A stretch of 64,000 nt of DNA from an uncultured Flavobacterium sp. (GTDB lineage: Bacteria > Bacteroidota > Bacteroidia > Flavobacteriales > Flavobacteriaceae): NCBI GenBank assembly GCA_943912855.1, contig CALTVC010000011.1, positions 62,001 through 126,000 of the forward strand, given 5' to 3'. Below, in pieces: positions 38,787-47,499 of the stretch. Below the pieces are notes generated by a model. That model did not search any database. It saw only the letters and a list, made by a program, of their open reading frames with translations, and was not told the origin of the DNA. The position numbers were made by a program, and so were the translations under genes. Position 1 is the first letter of the stretch, and every line of letters begins with the position of its first letter.

Positions 38787-40454
38787 ATGAAAAATTTTTC
38801 TTTCCTGAAAAATATATTCTTTGCCGTGGCTGCCATTGCCGGTATTGTAGCCTGCGATAACGACTACGACCTGCTGGGAAGTGATGTGGTAGACGGAGAT
38901 ATACATAATGGCATGTCTCTTTTTAACGGGCATGTTTCTATATACGACCGCAAAGCGGGTCCGGTGCAAACCAGTAATACTACCACTAATCTTTTAGGTT
39001 CATATAAGTCGGTTTTCGGACGTGTTACGGCAAGCTACGTTACACAGGTACAGCTGGCATCTACATCGCCTACCTTTACAGAAAACATTACCATAGATTC
39101 TGTATGGGTGTATGTGCCGTATGTATCTAGCCAAACGGGTAGTAAAACAAACACCACTACAGATGAAGTAGACAATATTTACAAAATAAACAGCCAGTAC
39201 GGCGATACAATAAACAATCAGTTCAGGCTTAAGATTACCGAGAACAAATACTTTATACGTGGTACAGATGCCGCTACAGGAGGTGTAGACACGCAGTACT
39301 ACTATTCTGACGACGATGTAAACCTGTTTAACGCTAATCAGGGTCAATCGCTGTTTGCGCATGGTACTCAGGATACTATTATTACTTTTAGTAATAAAGA
39401 AATAAAGCGCCGAGCTAAATATCTTCCTACAGGTAGCACCAGTACAGATTCTACAAAAGTTATTGCCGAAAGGCTTGCTCCGGGCTTGTTCTTTTACCTG
39501 GATAAAAACTTCTTTAAAAACAAGGTGCTGGATCCGTCAAAGGCATCTCAGCTGAGTACAAATGCGGCCTTTGCTGATTATTTCCGTGGTGTGTCGTTTA
39601 CGGCATCGCCTTACAACGATAACAGTACCATGCTTGCCCCTACTTTTGCAAGTGGTTACATAAAAGTGGTATACAATCAGGATTTATTCTCTGCCGGAGC
39701 ACCGGTATATGAAAAAGATTCCAGCGGAAATAACATAATAGATCCTGTTACGAACCAGCCTAAAAGAAAGCGCTCTCACTTAACCATGACCATAAACCTT
39801 AAAGGGAATCACGTAAACTTTTTTGATACCCAGGATAATGGCGACTACCTTGCGGGTGTAAACACCAGCGATGCTACTAATGGAGATGATGCTATTTATC
39901 TTCGTGGCGGTGCTGGCAGTATGGCGGTGCTGGATATTTTTACAGATGAGCAACGCCAGAGTCTTAGGGATCAAAACGTATTGATAAACGATGCACGCCT
40001 TAAGTTTTATGTAGACGAGACGGGCGTTACGTACGATTCTATACCTAACCGTATTTATCTGTACGACCTTACCAATAAGCGTCCGTTGTACGATTATAAC
40101 GTAGACGGTACTACTGCTTCAAACACAAAGAATGGCAAGTATGTTTACGGTGGTATATACAATGCTACAGATAAGAGCTATACCATACGTTTAACACATC
40201 ATATAAGCAACCTGGTAAAATACCAGGATAGTACAAACGTAAAACTGGGGCTTGTGCTTACCGATGATATTACGGTATTTACTAACCAGCAGTTAAAAAC
40301 ACCATTTACCGAAGGTACAACTACGGTAAAAACCACACCTACGTCAAATGTGGCTACTCCACTGGGCGTAAAGCTTTACGGAAACACTCCGGCGGTTGAG
40401 GAAAAGAAACGCCTTAAGCTGGAGATATTTTACACTAAACCTGAGGAGAATTAA
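38787..40454 (+). CDS. DUF4270 lipoprotein
   Basis: A 555-residue exported lipoprotein: M-K-N-F-S-F-L-K-N-I, lipobox I-V-A-C (Cys23), then the DUF4270 domain (L-L-G-S-D-V-V, D-S-V-W-V-Y-V-P-Y, Y-L-D-K-N-F-F, and L-T-H-H-I). DUF4270 proteins are Bacteroidota outer-surface lipoproteins of unknown function. It lies 21 bases after the GT5-like gene and 3 bases before glmS, with no gap for a promoter, so it is in the same transcript. Confidence 0.9.
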   Translation: MKNFSFLKNIFFAVAAIAGIVACDNDYDLLGSDVVDGDIHNGMSLFNGHVSIYDRKAGPVQTSNTTTNLLGSYKSVFGRVTASYVTQVQLASTSPTFTENITIDSVWVYVPYVSSQTGSKTNTTTDEVDNIYKINSQYGDTINNQFRLKITENKYFIRGTDAATGGVDTQYYYSDDDVNLFNANQGQSLFAHGTQDTIITFSNKEIKRRAKYLPTGSTSTDSTKVIAERLAPGLFFYLDKNFFKNKVLDPSKASQLSTNAAFADYFRGVSFTASPYNDNSTMLAPTFASGYIKVVYNQDLFSAGAPVYEKDSSGNNIIDPVTNQPKRKRSHLTMTINLKGNHVNFFDTQDNGDYLAGVNTSDATNGDDAIYLRGGAGSMAVLDIFTDEQRQSLRDQNVLINDARLKFYVDETGVTYDSIPNRIYLYDLTNKRPLYDYNVDGTTASNTKNGKYVYGGIYNATDKSYTIRLTHHISNLVKYQDSTNVKLGLVLTDDITVFTNQQLKTPFTEGTTTVKTTPTSNVATPLGVKLYGNTPAVEEKKRLKLEIFYTKPEEN

Positions 40455-40457
40455 ATT

Positions 40458-42305
40458 ATGTGCGGAATTGTAGGATACATAGGTCATAGAGAGGCTTACC
40501 CTGTAATTATAAAAGGACTTAAAAGGCTGGAGTACCGTGGGTACGACAGTGCCGGTGTGGTGTTGTACAATAACAACGAACTGCACCTTTGTAAGACTAA
40601 AGGAAAAGTAAGTGACCTTGAGGCTAAAGCCGATAAAGAACTTGATAAAACAGCTACTATAGGTATAGGACACACCCGCTGGGCTACCCACGGTGTACCT
40701 AACGATGTAAACAGTCACCCACACCTGAGTAATTCGGGTAACCTGGTTATTGTTCACAACGGTATCATAGAAAACTATGAGCCTATTAAAAAGGAGCTTA
40801 TTAAGCGTGGTTATGTTTTTCATAGCGATACCGATACCGAAGTGCTTGTAAACCTTATAGAGGAAGTACAAAAGCAGGAAGGTATCAAGCTGGGTAAAGC
40901 AGTACAAATAGCCCTTAACCAGGTGGTAGGTGCTTACGCCATTGCGGTATTTGACAAGAACAACCCTGATGAGCTTATCGCTGCCCGTTTGGGTAGTCCG
41001 CTTGCCATAGGTGTAGGCGAAGGCGAACTTTTCATTGCCTCAGATGCTTCTCCATTCATTGAGTATACCTCTAACGCGGTGTATCTTGAAGATGGTGAAC
41101 TTGCCATTATCAGCCTTGGTAAAGACCTTGTGGTTAGAAAAATAAAAGACGACTCGGTTGTAGATCCTTACATACAGGAACTGCAAATGAGCCTTGAGCA
41201 GATAGAAAAAGGTGGTTTTGACCATTTTATGCTAAAGGAGATTTACGAGCAGCCAAACGCCATTAAAGATACCTTCCGCGGAAGGATTCGTGTGGAAGAA
41301 GGCATCGTAAAAATAAGTGGTGTAGAGGATAACCTGAATAAGTTTATCAATGCTAACCGTATTCTTATCATAGCCTGTGGTACCTCTTGGCATGCGGGCC
41401 TTGTGGCAGAATACATTTTTGAAGAGTTTGCACGTATACCTGTAGAGGTGGAGTACGCCAGCGAATTCCGCTACCGTAACCCGGTTATCCGTCCTGACGA
41501 CGTGGTTATAGCCATATCGCAGTCGGGTGAAACTGCCGATACCCTTGCGGCCATTAAACTTGCCAAAGAGCTTGGCGCGTTTGTATTTGGTGTATGTAAC
41601 GTAGTAGGTTCGTCTATTTCGCGCGAAACGCACAGTGGTGCTTACACCCACGCGGGTCCAGAAATCGGTGTGGCGTCTACAAAGGCATTCACCACGCAGA
41701 TTACCGTACTTACCCTTATGGCACTACGCATAGCCAGGGCTAAAGGAACATTGGCACGTGCCGATTATTTCCGCTATCTGCAAGAGCTGGAGCTTGTGCC
41801 TCAGCTGGTAGAGCAGGCGCTGGAAAGCAATCTTGAAATCCAGGCGATAGCCAGTATTTATAAAGATGCGCCAAACTGTCTGTACCTGGGGCGTGGTTAC
41901 AACTACCCGGTAGCACTGGAAGGCGCGCTGAAGCTAAAGGAAATCAGCTACATTCACGCGGAGGGTTACCCTGCTGCCGAAATGAAGCACGGTCCTATAG
42001 CACTGATCGACGAAAAAATGCCGGTGGTTATCATAGCGCCAAAACAGGAGCACTACGATAAAATTGTGAGTAACATACAGGAGATTAAAGCCCGTAGCGG
42101 TAAAATCATTGCGGTGGTTACCAAAGGTGATACGCAGGTAAAAAGCCTTGCCGACCACGTTATAGAAATCCCTGAAACCAGTGATGCGCTTAGTCCGCTT
42201 GTTACTACCATTCCGCTACAGTTGCTTAGCTACCACATAGCGGTAATGCGTGGCTGTAACGTAGACCAGCCTCGTAACCTTGCCAAATCGGTAACGGTAG
42301 AGTAA
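40458..42305 (+). CDS. glmS: Glutamine-fructose-6-phosphate aminotransferase
   Basis: Makes glucosamine-6-phosphate, the first step to UDP-GlcNAc for peptidoglycan and LPS. 615 residues. The N-terminal glutaminase begins M-C-G-I-V-G-Y with the nucleophile Cys2. Two SIS sugar-isomerase domains follow, with the S-Q-S-G-E-T-A-D-T motif near residue 355 and the G-R-G-Y-N-Y-P-V-A-L-E-G-A-L-K-L-K-E-I-S-Y region near 478. The protein ends L-A-K-S-V-T-V-E. No glmS ribozyme-like leader is expected or seen; the gene is last in the operon and followed by a terminator. Confidence 0.98.
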   Translation: MCGIVGYIGHREAYPVIIKGLKRLEYRGYDSAGVVLYNNNELHLCKTKGKVSDLEAKADKELDKTATIGIGHTRWATHGVPNDVNSHPHLSNSGNLVIVHNGIIENYEPIKKELIKRGYVFHSDTDTEVLVNLIEEVQKQEGIKLGKAVQIALNQVVGAYAIAVFDKNNPDELIAARLGSPLAIGVGEGELFIASDASPFIEYTSNAVYLEDGELAIISLGKDLVVRKIKDDSVVDPYIQELQMSLEQIEKGGFDHFMLKEIYEQPNAIKDTFRGRIRVEEGIVKISGVEDNLNKFINANRILIIACGTSWHAGLVAEYIFEEFARIPVEVEYASEFRYRNPVIRPDDVVIAISQSGETADTLAAIKLAKELGAFVFGVCNVVGSSISRETHSGAYTHAGPEIGVASTKAFTTQITVLTLMALRIARAKGTLARADYFRYLQELELVPQLVEQALESNLEIQAIASIYKDAPNCLYLGRGYNYPVALEGALKLKEISYIHAEGYPAAEMKHGPIALIDEKMPVVIIAPKQEHYDKIVSNIQEIKARSGKIIAVVTKGDTQVKSLADHVIEIPETSDALSPLVTTIPLQLLSYHIAVMRGCNVDQPRNLAKSVTVE

Positions 42306-42335
42306 TTCTGATAGAATATTTTTTATTTGAATATG

Positions 42336-42364
42336 AGCCATCGGGAAACCGGTGGCTTTTTTGT
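42336..42364 (+). terminator. Terminator after glmS
   Basis: Stem AGCCATCGG / CCGGTGGCT (one G-T pair) with a GAAA tetraloop, followed by TTTTTT. 30 bases after the glmS stop. Confidence 0.9.
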
Positions 42365-42389
42365 ATTTTAGTGGAAACCAATAAAAACC

Positions 42390-42803
42390 ATGTTACTTCA
42401 AAAACACTATCGAAATCTGGCTATTACCTTCTTTATTTGTCTGATGTGGTCTGTGTATGTTTTCTTTGATTATTTTACCGACGATTCATTTTTAAAAGCC
42501 CTGACGTTATTATACGATTATCTCATCGCAGCTACCTTTGCATTAATAGTAAGTTTGGTTGTAACCATATTTAGGTTCACAAAATACCGTTACATTTCTA
42601 TAAACAGTTTTTGGCATACTTTTTCGGCTTATTCAAATCTGTTCTTAGTTTTGGTTTGCTCGCTTTACATAATCGTCACGCATTCCGTTCGCGAATTTCT
42701 TGGAACGTTTGAATTAAGTACCATTTTATATTTATGTCAATTATCATTTGGGGTAGGACTATTTGTTGATTTGTATAAAAACGGTGTTTTTAAATCGGCA
42801 TAA
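42390..42803 (+). CDS. Uncharacterised four-helix membrane protein
   Basis: A 137-residue protein with helices near residues 10-28, 38-60, 78-97 and 108-128: M-L-L-Q-K-H-Y-R-N-L-A, F-F-D-Y-F-T-D-D-S, and a basic loop F-R-F-T-K-Y-R-Y. Not recognised. It lies behind the glmS terminator; transcription of its own is unclear. Confidence 0.6.
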   Translation: MLLQKHYRNLAITFFICLMWSVYVFFDYFTDDSFLKALTLLYDYLIAATFALIVSLVVTIFRFTKYRYISINSFWHTFSAYSNLFLVLVCSLYIIVTHSVREFLGTFELSTILYLCQLSFGVGLFVDLYKNGVFKSA

Positions 42804-42875
42804 TCAAAGTCAACTTTATCATGGCTTTTTTATGTTCATTTTGATGAGAAAGATTCCTGTTTAAAAATCTACTCA

Positions 42876-42985
42876 TATTGTATACAACTGTAGCAAGTTT
42901 GTAGCAGCTTTGTAGTAAGAATGTAAGGCAATTGTAGATGCATTGTTGGTACAAAGTAGCATGTTTTTGGTGAAATTGTAGCTGT
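42876..42985. repeat. 11-bp phased TTGTAG array upstream of an AraC gene
   Basis: TTGTAG-like words recur at a strict 11-base step. The G of each TGTA-like core is at 42890, 42901, 42912, 42923, 42934, 42945 and 42956, preceded by one at 42880 and followed, after one degenerate unit, by 42978. Units read ACTGTAGCAAG, TTTGTAGCAGC, TTTGTAGTAAG, AATGTAAGGCA, ATTGTAGATGC, ATTGTTGGTAC, AAAGTAGCATG, then ATTGTAGCTGT. The last unit overlaps the -33 element of the AraC gene promoter. Eleven bases is about one helical turn, so all units face one side of the DNA. Confidence 0.8.
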
Positions 42986-43006
42986 GGATAGAATTTTGTA
43001 TATTTG
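42976..43006 (+). promoter_or_regulatory. Promoter of the AraC gene
   Basis: TTG at 42976-42978 and TAtaTTTG at 42999-43006, 20 bases apart. The transcript would start near 43012, which rules out the upstream in-frame start at 43011 and supports ATG 43029. Confidence 0.7.
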
Positions 43007-43028
43007 ATTTTTGCAAATCGGCTTGATT

Positions 43029-43958
43029 ATGGATACTACCAGCTTAAAAGATTTTTACGATAAGGATATTTACAAAGGCGGAGGGGCAGGAGGAGGCTTG
43101 CTTCCCGAAGGTATCAGTAAAAACATTGGGCACTTTAATGTGTTTAATGTTGGTGAAACCCTGGCACGACTTCGTGAGAAACCCACCATGCCGTACAACC
43201 GCAGGCTGTTCTATAAAATCAGTTTTATAAAAGGGCGCAACCGTGCCGAATATGCTGATAAGGAGATAGAAATAGATAAGTATGCCCTGCTGTTTGCTAC
43301 GCCCCGTGTGCCGTACAACTGGATTCCGATGGACGAGAACCAGGATGGCTTTTTCTGCATTTTTACCGATGAGTTTCTGGCAAAAGGCACCACCGGGATA
43401 GTGCTAGATGAGTTGCCTATATTCAGTCCGGGCGGGTATCCGGTATTTAACCTCACCGATGCGCAGGCTGCTGAAGTAGAGCGTATTTATGCTAAAATGT
43501 ATGAGGAGCTTTCGGGTAATTACGCCTTTAAATACGACCTGTTGCGAAACTATCTTTTAGAGCTTATCCATTATGGACAAAAGCTCCAACCCGATACTGC
43601 GCTATACCGCTCTAATACTCCGGCTACGCGTGTGGCTTCTATTTTTACGGAGCTACTGGAGCGGCAGTTTCCCATAGCATCTGCGGGGCACAGGATAATG
43701 TTGCGCAGCGCATCTGACTTTGCGGACAGGCTTTCCATACACGTTAACCATCTAAATAAAGTACTCAAGGAGCAAACCGGACAAACTACCACTGCCCTGA
43801 TTAAAAACAGGTTATTACAGGAGGCAAAAATACTCCTCCGCCAAACCGATTGGAACATAAGCGAGATAGCGTATTCTCTGGGTTTTGAGGAGGTAGCGCA
43901 CTTTAGTAACTTCTTTAAAAAAGAGACCGCTGTTTCCCCAGCTACATTTAGGGAATAG
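43029..43958 (+). CDS. AraC-family transcription regulator
   Basis: A 309-residue regulator: N-terminal cupin-like domain of about 200 residues (I-D-K-Y-A-L-L-F-A-T-P-R-V-P-Y, F-C-I-F-T-D-E-F), then the AraC DNA-binding domain (residues about 210-309) with D-R-L-S-I-H-V-N-H-L-N-K-V-L-K and W-N-I-S-E-I-A-Y-S-L-G-F-E-E-V-A-H-F-S-N-F-F-K-K as the two helix-turn-helix motifs. Preceded by the phased TTGTAG array, so autoregulation is plausible; the SDR gene directly after is the likely target. Confidence 0.88.
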   Translation: MDTTSLKDFYDKDIYKGGGAGGGLLPEGISKNIGHFNVFNVGETLARLREKPTMPYNRRLFYKISFIKGRNRAEYADKEIEIDKYALLFATPRVPYNWIPMDENQDGFFCIFTDEFLAKGTTGIVLDELPIFSPGGYPVFNLTDAQAAEVERIYAKMYEELSGNYAFKYDLLRNYLLELIHYGQKLQPDTALYRSNTPATRVASIFTELLERQFPIASAGHRIMLRSASDFADRLSIHVNHLNKVLKEQTGQTTTALIKNRLLQEAKILLRQTDWNISEIAYSLGFEEVAHFSNFFKKETAVSPATFRE

Positions 43959-44020
43959 TTTTATTTGATTTTTGTAAAAATCCGATTGTTTTTCGCAAAA
44001 TGGCCTTTTTTTGGGTTACG

Positions 44021-44028
44021 TAACTTTG
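44021..44028 (+). promoter_or_regulatory. -7 box of the first SDR gene
   Basis: TAacTTTG at 44021-44028, 23 bases before the ATG. It is preceded by a GGGTTACG stretch, resembling the GGCGTAACTTTA of the second SDR promoter (46222-46229). Confidence 0.6.
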
Positions 44029-44051
44029 CTTTTATAAAATAATCTTGAATT

Positions 44052-44774
44052 ATGCAACTATCAAACAGTAAAATTTTAATTACCGGAGGCGGTAGCGGAA
44101 TAGGTCTTGCCCTTGCCGAAAGGTTGGCTGAAATGGGTAATACCGTAATAATAAGTGGCAGGCGTGAGAACGTGCTCGCAGAAGCCGTAAATGCTAATCC
44201 TAACATCATTGCAAAGGTATGCGACCTGAGTAGTGAAGCTGAAAGAACTGCTCTTTATGAGTGGGTTACAGAAAATCATCCTGATTTATCTACTTTTATT
44301 AATAACGCTGGGATACAAAACTGGATGGGCTTTGACGATGCTGATTTTCTTCCCAGAGCAGAAAGTGAAATCACTACTAATATTGTGGCTCCACTGCACC
44401 TAACACAGTTGTTCAGTAACCTTCCGGCTTTAAAAACATTAGTTAATGTAACCAGCGGACTGGCATTTGTACCTGCTTCTAAAATAGCGGTTTATAGTGC
44501 TACAAAAGCGTTTTTCCACTCGTTTACGCTAAGTACACGTTATTTACTTAAAGACAAAGGTATTGAGGTAGTGGAGTTAATCCCGCCTGCGCTTAAAACC
44601 GATTTAGGTGGAGTGGGCATACATAATGATTTTCCACCGGTTTCCGGCTTTGTAGACCATGTTATTGAAGAGTTGAAACTAGGCAAAGATGAAATAGCTT
44701 ACCTGCATGCAGTAGACATGTCTACTGGTGGACCTGAAGTCATTAAGGCAAGATTTAAAGTGCTTAATCCATAA
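44052..44774 (+). CDS. Short-chain dehydrogenase (DltE-like)
   Basis: A 240-residue SDR oxidoreductase: T-G-G-G-S-G-I-G at residues 11-18, I-N-N-A-G-I-Q, and catalytic Tyr-x3-Lys in V-Y-S-A-T-K-A. The pattern N-N-A-G-I-Q and L-K-T-D-L-G resembles the DltE-like subgroup. The substrate is not known. It starts 93 bases after the AraC gene and ends before a bidirectional terminator shared with the Crp-type gene. Confidence 0.88.
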   Translation: MQLSNSKILITGGGSGIGLALAERLAEMGNTVIISGRRENVLAEAVNANPNIIAKVCDLSSEAERTALYEWVTENHPDLSTFINNAGIQNWMGFDDADFLPRAESEITTNIVAPLHLTQLFSNLPALKTLVNVTSGLAFVPASKIAVYSATKAFFHSFTLSTRYLLKDKGIEVVELIPPALKTDLGGVGIHNDFPPVSGFVDHVIEELKLGKDEIAYLHAVDMSTGGPEVIKARFKVLNP

Positions 44775-44786
44775 CCGGATAAAAGT

Positions 44787-44820
44787 AAAAACGGCAACCC
44801 CACAGAAGGTTGCCGTTTTT
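44787..44820. terminator. Bidirectional terminator between SDR and Crp genes
   Basis: Perfect 13-bp stem (AAAAACGGCAACC / GGTTGCCGTTTTT) with loop CCACAGAA, T-runs both ways. Confidence 0.9.
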
Positions 44821-44845
44821 GATTAAGGACAATTATTGATAGTGT

Positions 44846-45439
44846 TTAGGTAGTTTTTATTTTCTGCGACCACGGAATGCCGTTTAATATTGTGCTTAAG
44901 CTTTCCATGCTCATATCAAGGTACGATGCTATTTGGTTCTGCGAAAGTCTGCTTGCAAGTCCCGGTCTTAGCACCATAAATTTAGCATAACGCTCCTCAT
45001 CGCTCAGGAGTAGGCTTTCGGTAACTCTTTTATGGTTCAGTTCCAGATGTTTCTGTACCAGGTTTTCAAAGAGTTCGTTTAATGCCGGTATAGCTACCCT
45101 CAGGTTGTCAAATTCATCTTGCTCTATCAGTGCCACACAGGTATCTTCAAGTGCTGTTGATGTATATGGAAGTACCCTGCCTGCAAGCCAGCTCGCTCTG
45201 TCACCCACCCAATAATTCTCACTGCTAAAGCCCATCACTTTTTCATTCCCGTTTAGTTCGGTATGTTTGTACAGCAATCCACGACATACAATACCATCGT
45301 AAGGCCAATTGGTTCCTTCTGTATACAGGCTCTCTCCTTTGGCAAGTTGCACAATTTTTACCGATGCGGTAATTCTATCCAGCTCAGCATCTGTAAAGTA
45401 TGCTTTGTCTGTAAGGTAGGCTTTAAAGTGGTTCAGCAT
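44846..45439 (-). CDS. Crp/Fnr-family regulator 1
   Basis: A 197-residue cyclic-nucleotide-binding-type regulator. Residues 1-125 form the effector barrel (K-G-E-S-L-Y-T-E-G, V-C-R-G-L-L, E-N-Y-W-V-G-D-R). The residues needed for cAMP (G-E-L and R-S) are not clear. The C-terminus carries a helix-turn-helix (S-Q-N-Q-I-A-S-Y-L-D-M-S-M-E-S-L-S). A TActTTTG box (plus-strand CAAAAGTA, 45463-45470) lies upstream. Tandem paralogue of the next gene. Confidence 0.85.
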   Translation of the reverse strand: MLNHFKAYLTDKAYFTDAELDRITASVKIVQLAKGESLYTEGTNWPYDGIVCRGLLYKHTELNGNEKVMGFSSENYWVGDRASWLAGRVLPYTSTALEDTCVALIEQDEFDNLRVAIPALNELFENLVQKHLELNHKRVTESLLLSDEERYAKFMVLRPGLASRLSQNQIASYLDMSMESLSTILNGIPWSQKIKTT

Positions 45440-45519
45440 TTTGTGGGCTTTAAAGGTTTATCCAAAAGTATAGAAATATGTATTGCCCGAAATACGGGAG
45501 GGCTATTCTAAAGCAAATC

Positions 45520-46089
45520 TTAAGAAAGACGTATTAGTATGCTTTTCAGTGTGTTAATATCCATTGAGAGAAATGAAGCGATATGTCCTTTTTCTGTTCT
45601 TTCTATTACGGAAGGATATTTTTGAATGAAATTTTCTACTTTCTCTTCATCTGAAAACACATGGCTGATAATCTGAGATTGACGCGACTCAAGGTTACGT
45701 TGTACAAGCACACTCATAAACTCGCTAAATGCAGGAAGGCTTATGCACAGATTGTTATAGTCCTCGTGGTTTATCAGGATGATATCGCAATCCGTTTCGG
45801 CTACAATATTCATTAACGAAGGTTCGCCTGTAAGAAGGCTTTCGCGGTCGCCTGTCCAGTAATTTTCAGGTGCAAAGAGTACGGTCTGGTCATCACCCAT
45901 CAAGTCGGGTTGGTATCCTCTGGCCAGACCTTTGCATACAAAAGCATGATTGTTCCAAATACTGCCCGCAGACAGTAGTTTTTCTCCCGCTTTAAGCGAA
46001 ATGTAACTACATTTTTCTTCTACAGTCTTTAAATCTGAAACGGTAAAATCAGCTTTTGTTTGCAGATAGCTGCTAAGGTGAACAAACAT
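45520..46089 (-). CDS. Crp/Fnr-family regulator 2
   Basis: A 189-residue paralogue of the gene just downstream. Same layout: the barrel (K-A-G-E-K-L-L-S-A-G, V-C-K-G-L-A-R-G, E-N-Y-W-T-G-D-R) and the C-terminal helix-turn-helix (G-H-I-A-S-F-L-S-M-D-I-N-T-L). The start M-F-V-H-L-S-S-Y at 46089 is chosen over the upstream Met at 46113 because a TAaaTTTG -7 box (plus-strand CAAATTTA, 46111-46118) covers that position. Divergent from the second SDR gene. Confidence 0.8.
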   Translation of the reverse strand: MFVHLSSYLQTKADFTVSDLKTVEEKCSYISLKAGEKLLSAGSIWNNHAFVCKGLARGYQPDLMGDDQTVLFAPENYWTGDRESLLTGEPSLMNIVAETDCDIILINHEDYNNLCISLPAFSEFMSVLVQRNLESRQSQIISHVFSDEEKVENFIQKYPSVIERTEKGHIASFLSMDINTLKSILIRLS

Positions 46090-46143
46090 TGGGATAGGGT
46101 TTTGTAGCTTCAAATTTAATGATTTTTAATATTTAATTCTTTG

Positions 46144-46210
46144 ATAGTAAACAAAAATCATCTGTTGTTAAATTTTAGCCAATTTACCAATGCTTCAATA
46201 GTAAACAAAA
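46144..46210. promoter_or_regulatory. Repeated ATAGTAAACAAAA sites in a divergent promoter region
   Basis: The 13-base word ATAGTAAACAAAA occurs twice in the same orientation, at 46144-46156 and 46198-46210. Between them lies the divergent gap of Crp regulator 2 (-7 box 46111-46118, minus) and SDR 2 (-7 box TAacTTTA, 46222-46229, plus). The copies sit near the two promoters, so they are candidate operator sites. Confidence 0.55.
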
Positions 46211-46263
46211 GCGTTTTGGCGTAACTTTATAGTACCAAATCCGATAATTAAATTATAAAAATC

Positions 46264-47016
46264 ATGTCATTATTAAAAGACAAAGTTGCGGTGGTTTCCG
46301 GTGCCGGTTCAGGCATAGGCAGGGCCATTGCGGAGACGTATGCCCAGGAAGGTGCTAAAGTTGTAGTTACCGATATAAACGAAGCCCATGGCGAAGAAAC
46401 CGTAGCGGCAATTAAAACTGCCGGAGGCGAAGCCTTTTTTGTAAAGGCGGACTCCAGTAAGGCAGAGGACAATAAAAAGCTTGTAGAAGCCATTGTAGAA
46501 AAATACGGAAGGCTAGATATAGCCTGTAACAATGCCGGTATTGGCGGACCTGCTGCACCTACTGGAGAATATCCTATAGATGCATGGGATAAAGTAATAG
46601 CTGTAAACCTTAGCGGGGTATTTTATGCTTGCCGTTACCAGCTGGAACAAATGGAGAAAAATGGCGGAGGTAGTATTGTAAACATAGCCAGTATACATGG
46701 TACTGTTGCTGCTCCGTTAAGTCCTGCTTACACGGCAACTAAGCACGGCGTTGTGGGACTTACCAAAAACATTGCTGCCGAATACGGACAGAAAAACATC
46801 CGTTGTAACGCCGTAGGTCCGGGTTATATAGCTACGACACTGCTGGATGCTAATCTTACCGATGAACTTAAAAAAGGAATTGCTGCTAAAGCCAGCATGA
46901 ACCGTTTGGGCACGCCACAGGAAATCGCTGACCTGGTAGCGTTTTTAAGTTCAGATAAATCGTCATTTACTACCGGAGCATACTTTATTGCCGATGGTGG
47001 ATATACGGCTGTTTAA
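46264..47016 (+). CDS. Short-chain dehydrogenase 2 (classical)
   Basis: A 250-residue classical SDR: S-G-A-G-S-G-I-G at 12-19, acidic NAD-type end D-I-N-E-A after strand two, C-N-N-A-G-I-G, catalytic Ser in I-A-S-I-H and Tyr-x3-Lys in Y-T-A-T-K-H-G-V. The end has A-D-G-G-Y-T. It likely uses NAD(H) for a sugar, alcohol or 3-oxoacyl substrate; the substrate is unknown. Divergent from Crp regulator 2. Confidence 0.9.
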   Translation: MSLLKDKVAVVSGAGSGIGRAIAETYAQEGAKVVVTDINEAHGEETVAAIKTAGGEAFFVKADSSKAEDNKKLVEAIVEKYGRLDIACNNAGIGGPAAPTGEYPIDAWDKVIAVNLSGVFYACRYQLEQMEKNGGGSIVNIASIHGTVAAPLSPAYTATKHGVVGLTKNIAAEYGQKNIRCNAVGPGYIATTLLDANLTDELKKGIAAKASMNRLGTPQEIADLVAFLSSDKSSFTTGAYFIADGGYTAV

Positions 47017-47054
47017 AAAAATAATTATTTTTTTTCTGTACACGCAATAAAAAG

Positions 47055-47089
47055 AAGGAGGCACACGTTACCACTCGTGTAGCCTCCTT
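47055..47089 (+). terminator. Terminator after SDR 2
   Basis: Stem AAGGAGGC-ACACG / CGTGT-AGCCTCCTT with one bulge, followed by TCGTTT. 38 bases after the stop. Confidence 0.75.
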
Positions 47090-47499
47090 TCGTTTAAAAT
47101 AGCACTACTTATTTTAAATCTTGGATTCGGGACACGAAATCCTTTTATGCGATGGTTTTGTGTCCCTGTATTAATTTTACCTAAACGGTTGTTCCACGTA
47201 AACATAAGAAATAATTTTCACTTTATTGGTGATTTTGTTAAAAAATGCAAGATTGTAAAATTATTTATTTGTTAAAAAGTGTTAAATCAGTATCGTCTTG
47301 TTTTAGCTTATCATAAAAAGTAAGATTATTCATAATACTTTGTTTTGAAAATCGAATTTATAACAGCTGTTAGTATTTAATGTCTAAATGATTGATTATT
47401 AATGAAGCAAAGTTTGTCTTTAGGTAAAAAAAGTTCCCTGAAAATTTCTTTATCAATAAAAAATCGTTTTTATTTGGGTACCGGAAAATAAAACCAATT
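47090..47499. other. Gap of about 410 bases before the NrtR-like gene
   Basis: A hairpin GGGACAC / GTGTCCC lies at 47129-47135 and 47160-47166 with inner pairing. The rest is AT-rich with no coding frame. A TATTTGGG string near 47471 is too weak to call as a promoter. Confidence 0.55.

Noticed and set aside
42876..42985. CRISPR-like array
   Set aside because: The step is only 11 bases with no spacer of constant length; it is a phased short repeat, not an array.
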